Notes: generated by a model not told the origin, from the letters alone. Positions 25,265 to 34,446 are shown, numbered from the stretch's first letter. The stretch: 64,000 bases of DNA from an uncultured Rhizobiaceae group bacterium (GCA_947501445.1 CANMVS010000018.1:1-64000); one strand, 5' to 3'. Made by a program: numbers and translations.

Positions 25265-26025
25265 GATGCCTTTTCCGCAGGCATGCCAAGATAGATGTCA
25301 CGCACCAGCGGCAGCGCAATAATGGCATCGGGTTTGCCATCGGCCACCAGTGCACCATTGTGCAGCACGATGATACGATCAGCGAGCGAGCGCACCACAT
25401 CCATCTTGTGTTCAACAAGCAGGATGGTCTTGGATCGGTCGCGGCGGATTTCCTCTATCAGTTCAAGAATAACCGGTGCTTCGTCGACCGACATGCCGGC
25501 GGTGGGCTCGTCAAACATGAAGATATCCGGCTTCAGGGCCAGCAGCAGTGCAATTTCCAGCTTGCGCTGATCACCATGCGACAGGGCTGTGACCGGCAGC
25601 GCTGCCTTGGCGTCAAGCCGGGTCGTCTGAAGATAATTGAAGGCCGCGTCACGCAGATTGCGATAAGCGCTCGTGCGGCGAAAAAACACCGGTCCCAGCC
25701 CCTGTTGCGCCTGCACGGCAAGACGGACATTCTCCAGCACTGACAGTTTTGGAAACAGGTTCGTCAGTTGGAAAGCCCGCCCTATCCCCGCCTTGGCACG
25801 GGCAGAAGCGGATAAATTCGTTATCTCGCGTTCGGCTTTAAAGACATGCCCGTCTGTTGGGCGCAACTGACCCGATATCAGATTGAAACAGGTGGTTTTT
25901 CCCGCGCCATTGGGGCCGACAATCGCTGTCAGCTCACCGGCCTGAAATGCGCAGCTCACTGCATCGACGGCCACATGGCCGCCAAAACGGATTGTCAGAT
26001 CCTCGACGCGTAGCGAAGCGGACAT
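25261..26025 (-). CDS. livG: ABC transporter ATP-binding protein LivG
   Basis: A 254-residue ABC ATPase. The Walker A is GPNGAGKTTCFN near residue 37, the Q-loop region is RAFQLTNLFPKLSVLENVRLA, the signature is LSHGDQRKLEIA and Walker B is DIFMFDEPTAGM. The LivG-specific RTFQ-type segment is present. It is separated from the upstream livK by 121 bases that hold a hairpin, so the binding protein may be made in excess over the membrane parts. Confidence 0.95.
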   Translation of the reverse strand: MSASLRVEDLTIRFGGHVAVDAVSCAFQAGELTAIVGPNGAGKTTCFNLISGQLRPTDGHVFKAEREITNLSASARAKAGIGRAFQLTNLFPKLSVLENVRLAVQAQQGLGPVFFRRTSAYRNLRDAAFNYLQTTRLDAKAALPVTALSHGDQRKLEIALLLALKPDIFMFDEPTAGMSVDEAPVILELIEEIRRDRSKTILLVEHKMDVVRSLADRIIVLHNGALVADGKPDAIIALPLVRDIYLGMPAEKAS

Positions 26026-26096
26026 GAGGGACCTCCCTGTGTGTCATTCTAGTTTTTCTGGCGGATTGTTCCGGCAAATGCGCTGGCCAGAAGAAC

Positions 26097-26131
26097 GCCC
26101 CCATCGCAGCCACCTGGACAACGACGGGGGC
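26097..26131 (-). promoter_or_regulatory. Hairpin between livK and livG
   Basis: Arms GCCCCCATCG and CGACGGGGGC pair with one mismatch around a 15-base loop. It follows the livK stop by about 16 bases on the transcribed strand. It is not followed by a clean T-run, so it may be an attenuator or a 3'-stabilising structure for livK mRNA. Confidence 0.5.
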
Positions 26132-26146
26132 ATCAGGCGCGCGCTT

Positions 26147-27352
26147 TTATTGCTGATTGTTGCGACCGACCGGGATGTTCAATTCACCGGCGGTAATTTC
26201 GCGAACCAGCTCGGGAATGGCCCATTTGACATCATCATCAACCTTGATCTTGAAGTGGTACATTGATTGCAGGGCCTGATGATCTTCAGGTCGAAACATC
26301 ATCTCTCCCTTGGGTGTGTCCCATTTCATGCCTTCCATGGCGGCAATCAGGTTTTCTGTGTCCCAGTCATCGGTACTCTGCAAGGCCCGTGCAACAGCCA
26401 GGCCCGCGGCCATGCCACCGGCGGTGAAGAAATCCGGCGGTGAATCAAACCGTTTCTGATGTTCACTGACCAGCCAGTCATTGACGGGATTATCGGGGTT
26501 TTCGTAGTAGTAGTAGATCGCCCCTTCCATACCAGGCACCCGTTTGTAGGTGGGCAGAACGGGAAGAATATGTCCGCCCGTCGATATCTCGATACCATAG
26601 CGCTCCGGCTGCATTGCCTTGATCTTGCCCATCGGGTCACCGCCACCTGCCACATAAATCAGGATGACCTTACGGCCTTCCTTATCCTTGAGTGCAGCAA
26701 ACATGCGTTCTGCAGCAGCGGTAAAATCCGTCGTCTTTTGCGGTACATATTCTTCCGCAACGATTGTCGCTCCTGATCCATCCAGGGCTTTTTTGAAGGC
26801 GGCTATACCATCCTTTCCGAAGGCATAATCTTCGGCAAGGGTTGCCACATGCAGATCGGGACCCGGCTTCAAAGCCAGTGCCTGGGCTTGCATGTCCATC
26901 GAAGAATTCCGCGATGTTTTGAACACATAGCGATTTGAATCCGGCCCGGTCAGTGAATCGGCTACTGCCGGTTCAACAATCAGAATCCGTTCATACTCTT
27001 CGGCAATGGGCAACATACCCTTGGTAACCCCGGACGACGTGCCGCCAACAGCGATCAGAACATCGTCATCGCCATAGGCTTCCGCCAATACAGCCCGCGC
27101 CACATCCGGTTTGAACTGTGTGTCCTTTTCAATGATTTCAATATCGCGACCGTTGATTTTCATTGTACCGTCGGTTGCATATTCAAGGCCCAACAGAAAG
27201 CCCGTATGACTTTGCTTGGAAAATACCTCGAATGTTGACCCTGACAGACCGTGAACCAGCGCAATTTTAATCGGGTCTTCGGCCGCCTTGGCGGCCAGAC
27301 CAGCCAATGACAGCATTGACGCCATGGCAATTGTTGATACCAGTGTCTTCAT
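26147..27352 (-). CDS. livK: ABC transporter substrate-binding protein (LivK-like)
   Basis: A 401-residue periplasmic binding protein of the type I (leucine/urea/amide) family. A signal peptide (STIAMASMLSLAGLAAKAA) precedes PIKIALVHGLSGSTFEVFSKQ. The conserved parts include GGTSSGVTKGMLPIAEEYERI for the ligand-binding serines. The start ATG 27352 has a strong GGAGGAGG-type site. The ligand is unknown. It is the first gene of the liv operon and diverges from the PAS-LuxR gene. Confidence 0.92.
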   Translation of the reverse strand: MKTLVSTIAMASMLSLAGLAAKAAEDPIKIALVHGLSGSTFEVFSKQSHTGFLLGLEYATDGTMKINGRDIEIIEKDTQFKPDVARAVLAEAYGDDDVLIAVGGTSSGVTKGMLPIAEEYERILIVEPAVADSLTGPDSNRYVFKTSRNSSMDMQAQALALKPGPDLHVATLAEDYAFGKDGIAAFKKALDGSGATIVAEEYVPQKTTDFTAAAERMFAALKDKEGRKVILIYVAGGGDPMGKIKAMQPERYGIEISTGGHILPVLPTYKRVPGMEGAIYYYYENPDNPVNDWLVSEHQKRFDSPPDFFTAGGMAAGLAVARALQSTDDWDTENLIAAMEGMKWDTPKGEMMFRPEDHQALQSMYHFKIKVDDDVKWAIPELVREITAGELNIPVGRNNQQ

Positions 27353-27500
27353 AATTGTCCTCCTCCGGATCCCGCGATATGAAGCAACAGCCACCGATTT
27401 CCTCTCAATCGGAGACATTGCCGCAACAGGTCCGCTATGCAATGGATAGCCCATTATCGAAGGATTGGACGCCGACACGCAAGATGGTAGAAATACGATA

Positions 27501-28073
27501 ATGATATCAATAAACCGATCATCCGACCCACAGGACATGATGGCCCTGGCGTTCAACGAAGCGCCGGCGGGCATTGTCATGACCCAACATCGGATCATCC
27601 GTTACTACAACAAGGCCTTTGCGCATATGTTCGGTTATGCGGGTGATGCTTTGCGCGATCAATCGTTTGCCATCCTGTATCCCTCACTCGACGAGTTTGT
27701 GAAAATCGGCAATATCGGCCTGCAGCCTTTGCGTGAAACCGGGCGTTATTCCGATGAACGCATCATGGCCCGCAAGGACGGGTCACTTTTCTGGTGCCGG
27801 GTTCGTGGCAATTCCCTGACGCGGGACGAACCGCTCGCCCATGCGGTGTGGAGCATTACGGACCTGTCGCATGAAAGGCCGGTTGTCTCGCTGACATTGC
27901 GCGAAAGACAGATCGTCATGCATCTGGGAGAAGGACGTACCAGCAAGGATATTGCACGGATTTTGGAGATATCGCCGCGCACCGTTGAGGCGTATCGTGC
28001 GCGGCTGCTGAAAAAATATGGTGCCAGCAATGTGGCTGAACTGCTTTCAAATGTGGGAGGCATGCCTGGATGA
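27501..28073 (+). CDS. PAS domain LuxR family regulator
   Basis: A 190-residue transcriptional regulator. Residues about 10-110 form a PAS domain (AFNEAPAGIVMTQHRIIRYYNKAFAHMFGY, ending RKDGSLFWCRVRGNSL), and residues about 130-185 a LuxR-type helix-turn-helix (LTLRERQIVMHLGEGRTSKDIARILEISPRTVEAYRARLLKKYG). The ATG at 27501 is chosen; an upstream in-frame TTG at 27465 would add 12 residues, and neither has a strong ribosome-binding site. Its TGA overlaps the ROK gene's ATG by four bases. It diverges from the liv operon and is a likely regulator of it or of the ROK-cutC pair. Confidence 0.88.
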   Translation: MISINRSSDPQDMMALAFNEAPAGIVMTQHRIIRYYNKAFAHMFGYAGDALRDQSFAILYPSLDEFVKIGNIGLQPLRETGRYSDERIMARKDGSLFWCRVRGNSLTRDEPLAHAVWSITDLSHERPVVSLTLRERQIVMHLGEGRTSKDIARILEISPRTVEAYRARLLKKYGASNVAELLSNVGGMPG

Positions 28074-29053
28074 GCGATACAAACCATCACTTGCCGGGCG
28101 ACACTAATCAGCCCAGAAATTTCTGCCTCGACATCGGCGGTTCTTTCATCAAACTGGGTATTGGCAATGCACAGACACTCAATGAAATTGGTTCGGTGCC
28201 AACGCCAACCGATACCTATCGCGCCTATATCGGCAGCATTGTCGATCTGCTTTTGTCAAATGGCTTTGCCAACCCCGACAGGCTGGGCATTTCCATCACC
28301 GGGGTCATTGACCGGGACAAAGGCGCGGTCAATTCAGCGCAACTGCCATTTCTCGCATCTGTCAATTTTTGCAAGGATCTTGCCAGCGCACTGCGACAGG
28401 AAAACAGCGGTCTTGTTGCCAATCCGATTATCATTGAAAATGACGCTGACTGCTTTGCCATCGCTGAGGCAACCCACGGCGCAGGACGCGGTTTTGACAA
28501 TGTCTTTGCCATAATATTGGGTACCGGTGTGGGTGGTGCACAGATCTACCAGCAAAATCTGATCCGGGGCTTTGGTGGTTCGTCAGGCGAATGGGGACAC
28601 GGCCCCTTTGTGCAAAATCAGGATGGCACTTTACCCGATTTTATTCCTCAAATTGCCTGCACCTGTGGACAGAAGGGATGCGTCAATACCATTGGCGGCG
28701 CACGCGGACTGGAAGCCATTCACAGGACTTCAGGAAAACAAAAATTGAACAGTCAGCAGATCATTGATGGCTGGGCTGCGGCCGATGCGGACTGCAGCCG
28801 GACTGTCGCCCGCTATGTCTCGATCGTTGGCAATGCGCTGGCTTTGACGCTCAATATTACCGGTGCACAAATTGTGCCGGCAGGCGGCGGTCTTTCCAAC
28901 GCACCTGCATTACTGGAAGCGCTCAACCACGATGTGCAGGGTAAAATTCTGCAGCCGCGACCCGATCCGCTCATTGTTAAAGGCACCTTCGGCAAGAACG
29001 GCGGCCTGTGGGGCATCAATGCCCTGTTGCTCAATCAGGCCCGCCAGACATGA
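28070..29053 (+). CDS. ROK family sugar kinase or regulator
   Basis: A 327-residue protein of the ROK (repressor, ORF, kinase) family without an N-terminal DNA-binding domain, so a kinase is likely. The phosphate-1 motif is DIGGSFIKLGIG near residue 22; the ATP-binding GTGVGGAQIY and the EWGHGPF segment hold the sugar-binding Glu and His. The zinc motif CTCGQKGCVNTIGG near residue 200 is clear. Substrates could be glucose, N-acetylglucosamine or N-acetylmannosamine. It is coupled by ATGA overlaps to the LuxR gene before and cutC after it. Confidence 0.9.
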   Translation: MSDTNHHLPGDTNQPRNFCLDIGGSFIKLGIGNAQTLNEIGSVPTPTDTYRAYIGSIVDLLLSNGFANPDRLGISITGVIDRDKGAVNSAQLPFLASVNFCKDLASALRQENSGLVANPIIIENDADCFAIAEATHGAGRGFDNVFAIILGTGVGGAQIYQQNLIRGFGGSSGEWGHGPFVQNQDGTLPDFIPQIACTCGQKGCVNTIGGARGLEAIHRTSGKQKLNSQQIIDGWAAADADCSRTVARYVSIVGNALALTLNITGAQIVPAGGGLSNAPALLEALNHDVQGKILQPRPDPLIVKGTFGKNGGLWGINALLLNQARQT

Positions 29054-29775
29054 GTTCGGTGCGCGTAGAGGTCTGTGTTGATACGGTGCAATCGCTTGAG
29101 GCAGCAATTGCCGGTGGCGCAAATCGAATAGAATTGTGCAGCGCCCTTGCCCTTGGTGGCCTGACACCCTCAATGGCTCTGGCACAGGAAGCCGCCCGCG
29201 CACCCGTGCCGGTCTATGCAATGATCAGGCCTCGCGCCGGTGACTTTATCTACAGCGCAGGTGACGTGGATATTATGGCCAATGAGATTGCATTGCTCAA
29301 GGAGGCCGGTCTGGCGGGTATCGTCATCGGTGCCAGCCGCGACGGCGATCTGGACGCGCCAATACTGAAAAGGCTGTTGGCGGCTGCGGGCGACATGGGC
29401 GCGACGTTGCACCGGGTCTTCGATCTTCTGGACAATCCACTCAAGACCATTGATGTGGCAGTTGATCTTGGCTTTGAGCGCATTTTGACATCAGGCGGAT
29501 CGGTGAACGCATTGGAGGGAAGCCACCGGCTACGAGAGTTTGTCGCTTATGCCGGCGGGCGTATTTCCATCATGGCGGGCGGTGGTATCAACGCCCGGAA
29601 CGTCACCGAAATTATTGCCAGAACCCGGGTACACGAAATTCACGGATCGTTTTCCACCGTTTCCAGACATTACGCACACGACGTGCAGGCACTGGGATTT
29701 GCGACAACACGCTCGTTGAGCACCACTGATGCCGGGACTGTGAGAAATGTGTGCAACCTCATCAACAATGACTAG
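29050..29775 (+). CDS. cutC: CutC family protein
   Basis: A 241-residue TIM-barrel protein of the CutC family. The signature begins VEVCVDTVQSLEAAIAGGANRIELCSALALGGLTPS and continues with MIRPRAGDFIYS and LTSGGSVNALEG. CutC was named for copper homeostasis but its enzymatic role is unsettled, and here it sits with a sugar-kinase-like ROK gene, which argues for metabolism. The start ATG overlaps the ROK stop (ATGA). The stop codon TAG is part of the CTAGACCG end of repeat copy 4. Confidence 0.92.
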   Translation: MSSVRVEVCVDTVQSLEAAIAGGANRIELCSALALGGLTPSMALAQEAARAPVPVYAMIRPRAGDFIYSAGDVDIMANEIALLKEAGLAGIVIGASRDGDLDAPILKRLLAAAGDMGATLHRVFDLLDNPLKTIDVAVDLGFERILTSGGSVNALEGSHRLREFVAYAGGRISIMAGGGINARNVTEIIARTRVHEIHGSFSTVSRHYAHDVQALGFATTRSLSTTDAGTVRNVCNLINND

Positions 29776-29875
29776 ACCGTTTCACGTTTCATCAGAAACG
29801 AGACAACGGTCTCGGCCTTGGATTATGTTGATGCATTCAGATTTTGCCGGATCCGTCAAAACCTGATTTGCTCTG
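29772..29875 (-). repeat. Dispersed 103-bp palindromic repeat, copy 4
   Basis: A full-length copy in the opposite orientation to copy 2. The CTAGACCGTTTCACG end is at the left, where it supplies the TAG stop of cutC, and the GATTTGCTCT end is at the right. Both inner hairpins are recognisable. Confidence 0.9.
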
Positions 29876-29998
29876 AAGGATGAACCTGTCCGTATAAATG
29901 TGATATATGTTCTTTAGGGTCGGTATAACTGAAGTATGATTCAACATCGCACGTCACTTTGGCACGCGCCGGGCAGTTTTTAGGGATAAGGTAACCAG

Positions 29999-31528
29999 TT
30001 GATCGGACGTCATCTTTTTAACCGGCAGAAAATCGGTCTGATTTTTTGCGTTTTTGCACTGATGATTGTGCATTCACCCGTAATTGCGGCTGCTGACAAG
30101 CCAACCTTTACCCGCGAGCAGCTCAGTGAAGATCTGGATGAGACCTTTAGCCTGCTCACCCTCATACAACCCAATGTTGGCCGCCATACAAGCGTCAAGG
30201 AACTCAGAAGACTGCGTAATGCGCTGAAGGCTTCGCTAAAAAAGTCAAATACCGGCGAAGACGCTTATATGAAACTCACATCGCTGGTCGGCGCGGTTTG
30301 CGATGAACATACACAGATACTTCGCTCCGAAGGTCATGCAATCAGGATGCCCGGCGGCTGGCCCTGGTACGAAAAGCCGCTGATAATCAAAGACAAAAAG
30401 CTTTATGTCGAACTGGCTTCCACGGATATCAAGGCGCAGGTGATCTCGGTGAATGGTATTGATGGCAGTGTATTTGCCACTGAAATCGCCAGACGAATGC
30501 CCCATGATGGCTGTTTTCAATCCGGTGTTTTATACGTCGACAGTTATCTGGCCGTCAGCGGCGCTGTCTTTAATGCTCTCGTCGGCCAGCCGGAACAATA
30601 TACGATTGAACTGGCTCTTGATGGCAGCCCGGTTCCGATATCCATCACAACCGATCCGGTGGTGTCCTATGTATCATCCATATTTGCCCGAAAATCTGCC
30701 AGGCTAAGTGCATCGAATAGGCTTTCGGCGCTGCGCAAGAAATATTTTTGGCGTCGCCTGAACTCACCGGTTACACGCAAGGCCGAATTGGAATATTTTT
30801 ACTCAAACATCCATGACATGGCCTATCTGAGAATCGGTTCTTTTGCTGATTATGAAACCGTTAAAGAGGGCATTGAAATTGTCATGCGGGATATTATCAG
30901 CGAAAATCCCAAAGCGCTTTTCATCGATTTAATCGACAACCCGGGTGGTTCGAGCAACAGTGCGCAATTTCTCATGGCATTTTTGCTGCCGCGCGCGCAC
31001 AGGCTTCACAGCCGCGTGCTGACGAAGGATGTTGCACGCAAACCGCCGACCAATTTCAGTTTCATTGATAGCGATGCCGAGGCCACCCGGAAAAGCCGGG
31101 TCAAATTTTTTCGCCGTGTCAAGCCACGTGGTGGCATTCGCTCAGCACCCATGGCCAAACGATCATTTGGCATGCCCGACTACAAGGGAAAAATCTATGT
31201 AATGGTGGGACCGGGATCACATTCCAATGCCATGCGCGTCGCAGCCAATCTGAAAAGGTTGCGCAATGCAACCATTGTCGGCAATGTCACAGCTAGCAAT
31301 ATTACGTCTGCCTGCGCGCGCGCCAGCGGCTCGTATAAACTTAAGAACACCGGTTTTACGCTCTATGTTCCCGAGACCTGCTATGAAAGTCCGGAAAACC
31401 GCATCAAGCAACAGAACACACTGATCCCGGACATTGCGGTTGATGTGTTCAAAGGCCGAACGACGGATATTGCTGCGGTGACACTCAGGACCGCTCTTGA
31501 ACACCATCTGAATCCGCCAGGTCAGTAA
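29999..31528 (+). CDS. Exported S41 (tail-specific protease-like) family protein
   Basis: A 509-residue exported protein. A signal peptide (IGLIFCVFALMIVHSPVIAAA) precedes a region related to S41 C-terminal-processing peptidases: NIHDMAYLRIGSF, ALFIDLIDNPGGSSNSAQFL near residue 306, and VGPGSHSNAM near 403, where a nucleophile serine would sit. The lysine expected about 25 residues later appears as Asn (VGNVTASN), so activity by the Ser-Lys mechanism is doubtful. The start is TTG 29999 with an AAGG site; it is needed for a complete signal peptide. No PDZ domain is obvious. Single gene. Confidence 0.78.
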   Translation: MIGRHLFNRQKIGLIFCVFALMIVHSPVIAAADKPTFTREQLSEDLDETFSLLTLIQPNVGRHTSVKELRRLRNALKASLKKSNTGEDAYMKLTSLVGAVCDEHTQILRSEGHAIRMPGGWPWYEKPLIIKDKKLYVELASTDIKAQVISVNGIDGSVFATEIARRMPHDGCFQSGVLYVDSYLAVSGAVFNALVGQPEQYTIELALDGSPVPISITTDPVVSYVSSIFARKSARLSASNRLSALRKKYFWRRLNSPVTRKAELEYFYSNIHDMAYLRIGSFADYETVKEGIEIVMRDIISENPKALFIDLIDNPGGSSNSAQFLMAFLLPRAHRLHSRVLTKDVARKPPTNFSFIDSDAEATRKSRVKFFRRVKPRGGIRSAPMAKRSFGMPDYKGKIYVMVGPGSHSNAMRVAANLKRLRNATIVGNVTASNITSACARASGSYKLKNTGFTLYVPETCYESPENRIKQQNTLIPDIAVDVFKGRTTDIAAVTLRTALEHHLNPPGQ

Positions 31529-31575
31529 GTCCAATTTGGGCACATATGGTACCGGTGAACACGCTGAAACTGCCA

Positions 31576-31622
31576 GGAGCAATTCAGGTTTTGACGGAAC
31601 CGGCAAAACCTGAAACGGTCCA
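31576..31622 (+). repeat. Dispersed repeat, copy 5 (internally deleted)
   Basis: A 47-bp derivative that keeps the first hairpin (GAGCAATTCAGGTTTTG...CAAAACCTG) joined directly to GAAACGGTCC of the right end. The middle of the element is missing, like the internally deleted forms of miniature elements. Confidence 0.85.
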
Positions 31623-31636
31623 GTTGCAACACAGCT

Positions 31637-32041
31637 TCAATTCGTAAACTTTGATTTTCCGTACATTAACAATGCCCGTGCACAGACCAATCCAACCGCC
31701 AGCTCCAATACTGCCACAGCAACCAGACCATTGGCAGGCATGCCATCCAGCGCAATGCTGATGATACGCGACACACCGTAGGCAAGATACAGAACGGTTG
31801 CCAGGAGTAGTGCTGAAAAGGTCAGTTTTTCCACGAAGGCACCGCAAACAACCAGCACACCGCTGGCAAGCAGCGCTGCGCCCGGCGCCCTGATCTCACT
31901 GAGCAGACTGGCATTGTCACCCAGCACAATACCGTTTGTGGCATGGAACGCAGCGGGTACCAGCAAAATTGAAATGCCAACAACAGTGGCAATCAGCCCT
32001 GCCACAATGAGTGTGACCCTCGTCATTTTGGAACTGGACAT
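31637..32041 (-). CDS. DUF4345 family membrane protein
   Basis: A 134-residue integral-membrane protein with four hydrophobic segments. The segment LLSEIRAPGAALLASGVLVVCGAF followed by YLAYGVSRIISIALDGMP matches the DUF4345 family; function unknown. It is divergent from the AraC-type gene with a 142-base gap, and is probably regulated by it. Confidence 0.8.
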   Translation of the reverse strand: MSSSKMTRVTLIVAGLIATVVGISILLVPAAFHATNGIVLGDNASLLSEIRAPGAALLASGVLVVCGAFVEKLTFSALLLATVLYLAYGVSRIISIALDGMPANGLVAVAVLELAVGLVCARALLMYGKSKFTN

Positions 32042-32183
32042 GATGTTTCCTTTATCCTGCGGGAATAGACTTGCTACAAGTCGCGATTATTCCCGGGATA
32101 AACAATCATCTACAGTCTCGATTTATTTGCATATCGTCCAATATGGTGGATCAGTGCGCACCATTTGTGTTATTCGGTTGCCT

Positions 32184-33155
32184 ATGGAAGAACGCATTAC
32201 CGCACCAAAAAAATTCAATGACCCTGTTGCAGAAACATTACATCTGCTCAAACCGACCGGCATTCTTTACTGTCAGTCGGAGCTGACAGCGCCGTGGGGG
32301 GTGACGGTTCCACCCCTGGAAAATGTCATGATGTTTCAGATCGTCAACGCCGGATGCTGTTGGCTCGAGATCGATGGTCTTGAGCCACGTTTGTTGCAAC
32401 AGGGAAGCTTTACGCTGATACCGCACGGCAATGCGCACAGCGCGCGCAGCGCCCCCGATGTGCAGTGCGAACCTCTTTTTGACATTCCGATCAATAAAGT
32501 CAGCGACCGTCTGGAAACCATGCAGTATGGCGGTGGCGGGCAATGCACACAGATCACCTATGGCGTGCTGCGCATCGATCATATTGCGGCTCAGCATCTG
32601 ATCAGGCAATTGCCAAAATTGCTGCATATCGACGCCTGGAGCGAAGACGCGGGCAACTGGCTGCAAAGCACGATACGCCTTATCGCCCGCGAAGCTGGCA
32701 CATTGCGCCCGGGTGGCGAAACTGTGATCACCCACTTGTCCGACATTCTGGTCATTCAGGCAATTCGCTCGTGGCTGGATAATGCCCCAGAGGCCAGACA
32801 GGGCTGGCTTGCAGCGCTGCGCGATCCGCAGATCGGACGGGCAATGGGTCTTATTCATCAGGCACCGCAAAAGTCATGGAGCGTTGAACGGCTTGCCAGG
32901 GAAGTTGGCATGTCCCGCTCTGCCTTCTCAGCGCGGTTTACCAATATTGTTGGCGAACCGGCAATGCACTACGTCAGCGACTGGCGCATGCAGCTTGCAC
33001 GTAAATATCTGCGTGAGACCTCTCAAACGCTGGCTGTCATTGCCAATCGCCTTGGATACCGCTCGGAAGCGGCATTTTGTAGAGCCTTCAAACGCGCCTT
33101 TGAAGTGACGCCGGGAAGCCTGCGCAGACAATTGCCTGCCGAGCGGATGTTTTGA
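32184..33155 (+). CDS. AraC family regulator with N-terminal cupin
   Basis: A 323-residue transcription factor. The N-terminal half is a cupin-like domain (MMFQIVNAGCCWLEI, then GSFTLIPHGNAHS), and the C-terminal 100 residues are the double helix-turn-helix of AraC proteins (WSVERLAREVGMSRSAFSARFTNIVGEPAMHYVSDWRMQLARKYL, then ANRLGYRSEAAFCRAFKRAF). The start ATG 32184 avoids a longer frame antisense to the DUF4345 gene. It diverges from that gene and precedes the DUF1304 gene by 76 bases; both neighbours are small membrane proteins and likely targets. Confidence 0.9.
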   Translation: MEERITAPKKFNDPVAETLHLLKPTGILYCQSELTAPWGVTVPPLENVMMFQIVNAGCCWLEIDGLEPRLLQQGSFTLIPHGNAHSARSAPDVQCEPLFDIPINKVSDRLETMQYGGGGQCTQITYGVLRIDHIAAQHLIRQLPKLLHIDAWSEDAGNWLQSTIRLIAREAGTLRPGGETVITHLSDILVIQAIRSWLDNAPEARQGWLAALRDPQIGRAMGLIHQAPQKSWSVERLAREVGMSRSAFSARFTNIVGEPAMHYVSDWRMQLARKYLRETSQTLAVIANRLGYRSEAAFCRAFKRAFEVTPGSLRRQLPAERMF

Positions 33156-33231
33156 CGTTGACACTGCAATTGGCCGTTGACCAGAAAATCGTGCAATAGG
33201 TGATACGACCAGTTTTTACCGGGAGAAGATT

Positions 33232-33612
33232 ATGCGTAAACTTGCATCCGCCCTTATTGCGGCCATTGCTGCACTGCATTTGTACATAGCCTGGTTTGAA
33301 ATTTTCGCCTGGGAAACACGCGGGCCAAAGGCCTTTCCTTCGTTTCCCGCTGACCTGTTTGAACCAACAACAGCATTGGCGGCAAATCAGGGACTATATA
33401 ATGGATTTCTGGCTGCCGGTCTTGTGTGGTCCCTGCTTATCAGGGACCAAAAGTGGCGGGTGAATGTTGCGACCTGTTTTTTGATTTTTGTGGCAGTTGC
33501 AGGCCTGTTTGGTGCCTATACAGCGTCCGTGAACATTTTGATGATCCAGACGGTCCCATCGGCAATTGCATTGTTACTCCTGCACCTTGGCAACAGAAGC
33601 AACACGACTTAG
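33232..33612 (+). CDS. DUF1304 family membrane protein
   Basis: A 126-residue membrane protein with four hydrophobic segments. The opening IAALHLYIAWFEIFAWETRGPKAF and the NQGLYNGFLAAGLVWSL segment are characteristic of DUF1304; function unknown. It has a GGGAGAAG ribosome-binding site. Its TAG stop (33610-33612) lies in the TTAGAG left end of repeat copy 6. Confidence 0.88.
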   Translation: MRKLASALIAAIAALHLYIAWFEIFAWETRGPKAFPSFPADLFEPTTALAANQGLYNGFLAAGLVWSLLIRDQKWRVNVATCFLIFVAVAGLFGAYTASVNILMIQTVPSAIALLLLHLGNRSNTT

Positions 33613-33713
33613 AGATTTTCAGATTTTAACGGAAGCGGCAAAACCTGAATGAACCGACAAAATCATGGGCCGACACCGTGGTACTGTGTCTGACAAAAAC
33701 GTCAAACGGTCTT
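33610..33713 (+). repeat. Dispersed 103-bp palindromic repeat, copy 6
   Basis: A full-length but diverged copy from TTAGAGATTTTCAG to CAAACGGTCTTG. The left end abuts and provides the stop codon of the DUF1304 gene. The GGCAAAACCTGAATG and GGCCGACACCG blocks are preserved. Confidence 0.85.
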
Positions 33714-33768
33714 GTGACACCCGAGACAAGGGTACGACCAGCAATGCAGACCTGCGTTTTGCCGCGCT

Positions 33769-34446
33769 TCAGGTGACAACAATGCGTGATTGGCTGGGCA
33801 CACGTGGGTAAAGATCGATAATATCCTGGTTCATCATCCGCACGCAGCCGCTGGATACAGCCTTGCCGATTGTCCAGTATTCCGGTGAACCGTGAATGCG
33901 ATACAATGTATCCACCTTGCCCTTAAATACATATAGGGCGCGGGCGCCAAGCGGATTTTGCAGACCCGGCGGCATGCCACCAAAATCCACCCCCCACTGA
34001 GCAAGTTCCGGCTGCCGTGCGATCATTTCGGCTGGCGGCGTCCACTTCGGCCAAACCTGTTTCCAGCCAACCCGCGCGCTGCCGGACCATGCAAACCCTG
34101 CTCTTCCAAGGCCGACACCGTAACGCAGGGCACGATTGTTTTCCTGAACGAGAAACAGATAAAACGTGCTTGTGTCCACCACAATCGTTCCGACGGGCTC
34201 CGGCCCGAAGTAATCCACTTCACGGCGATAAAACTGCGGTGGCACCCGGGTTAGATCAACCGCCGGAATTGGAAACCGTTCGTTGGGATCAGGGCCATAC
34301 ATCGCTTTGTAGGATTGCGAAATCGGTGAAATACCCGGCACCTGTGGCAATGGGCGTGAGGTGGTGCAACCGGCAACGACAAGCCCCGAGAGGCTTGCCG
34401 CGCCGGCAAGAAAATTTCGCCGTGTTGATTTAACAGACAAATCCAT
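33769..34446 (-). CDS. L,D-transpeptidase (YkuD domain), exported
   Basis: A 225-residue envelope enzyme that would form or edit peptidoglycan cross-links or attach lipoproteins. The N-terminus has a twin-arginine-like signal (STRRNFLAGAASLSGLVVAGC) ending in a possible lipobox cysteine. The catalytic YkuD motif is clear: HGSPEYWTIGKAVSSGCVRM near residues 183-202, with His, Ser-Gly-Cys and Arg. It starts six bases after the DUF411 gene, so the two are one transcript, which places a cell-wall enzyme in a copper-related cluster. Confidence 0.92.
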   Translation of the reverse strand: MDLSVKSTRRNFLAGAASLSGLVVAGCTTSRPLPQVPGISPISQSYKAMYGPDPNERFPIPAVDLTRVPPQFYRREVDYFGPEPVGTIVVDTSTFYLFLVQENNRALRYGVGLGRAGFAWSGSARVGWKQVWPKWTPPAEMIARQPELAQWGVDFGGMPPGLQNPLGARALYVFKGKVDTLYRIHGSPEYWTIGKAVSSGCVRMMNQDIIDLYPRVPSQSRIVVT

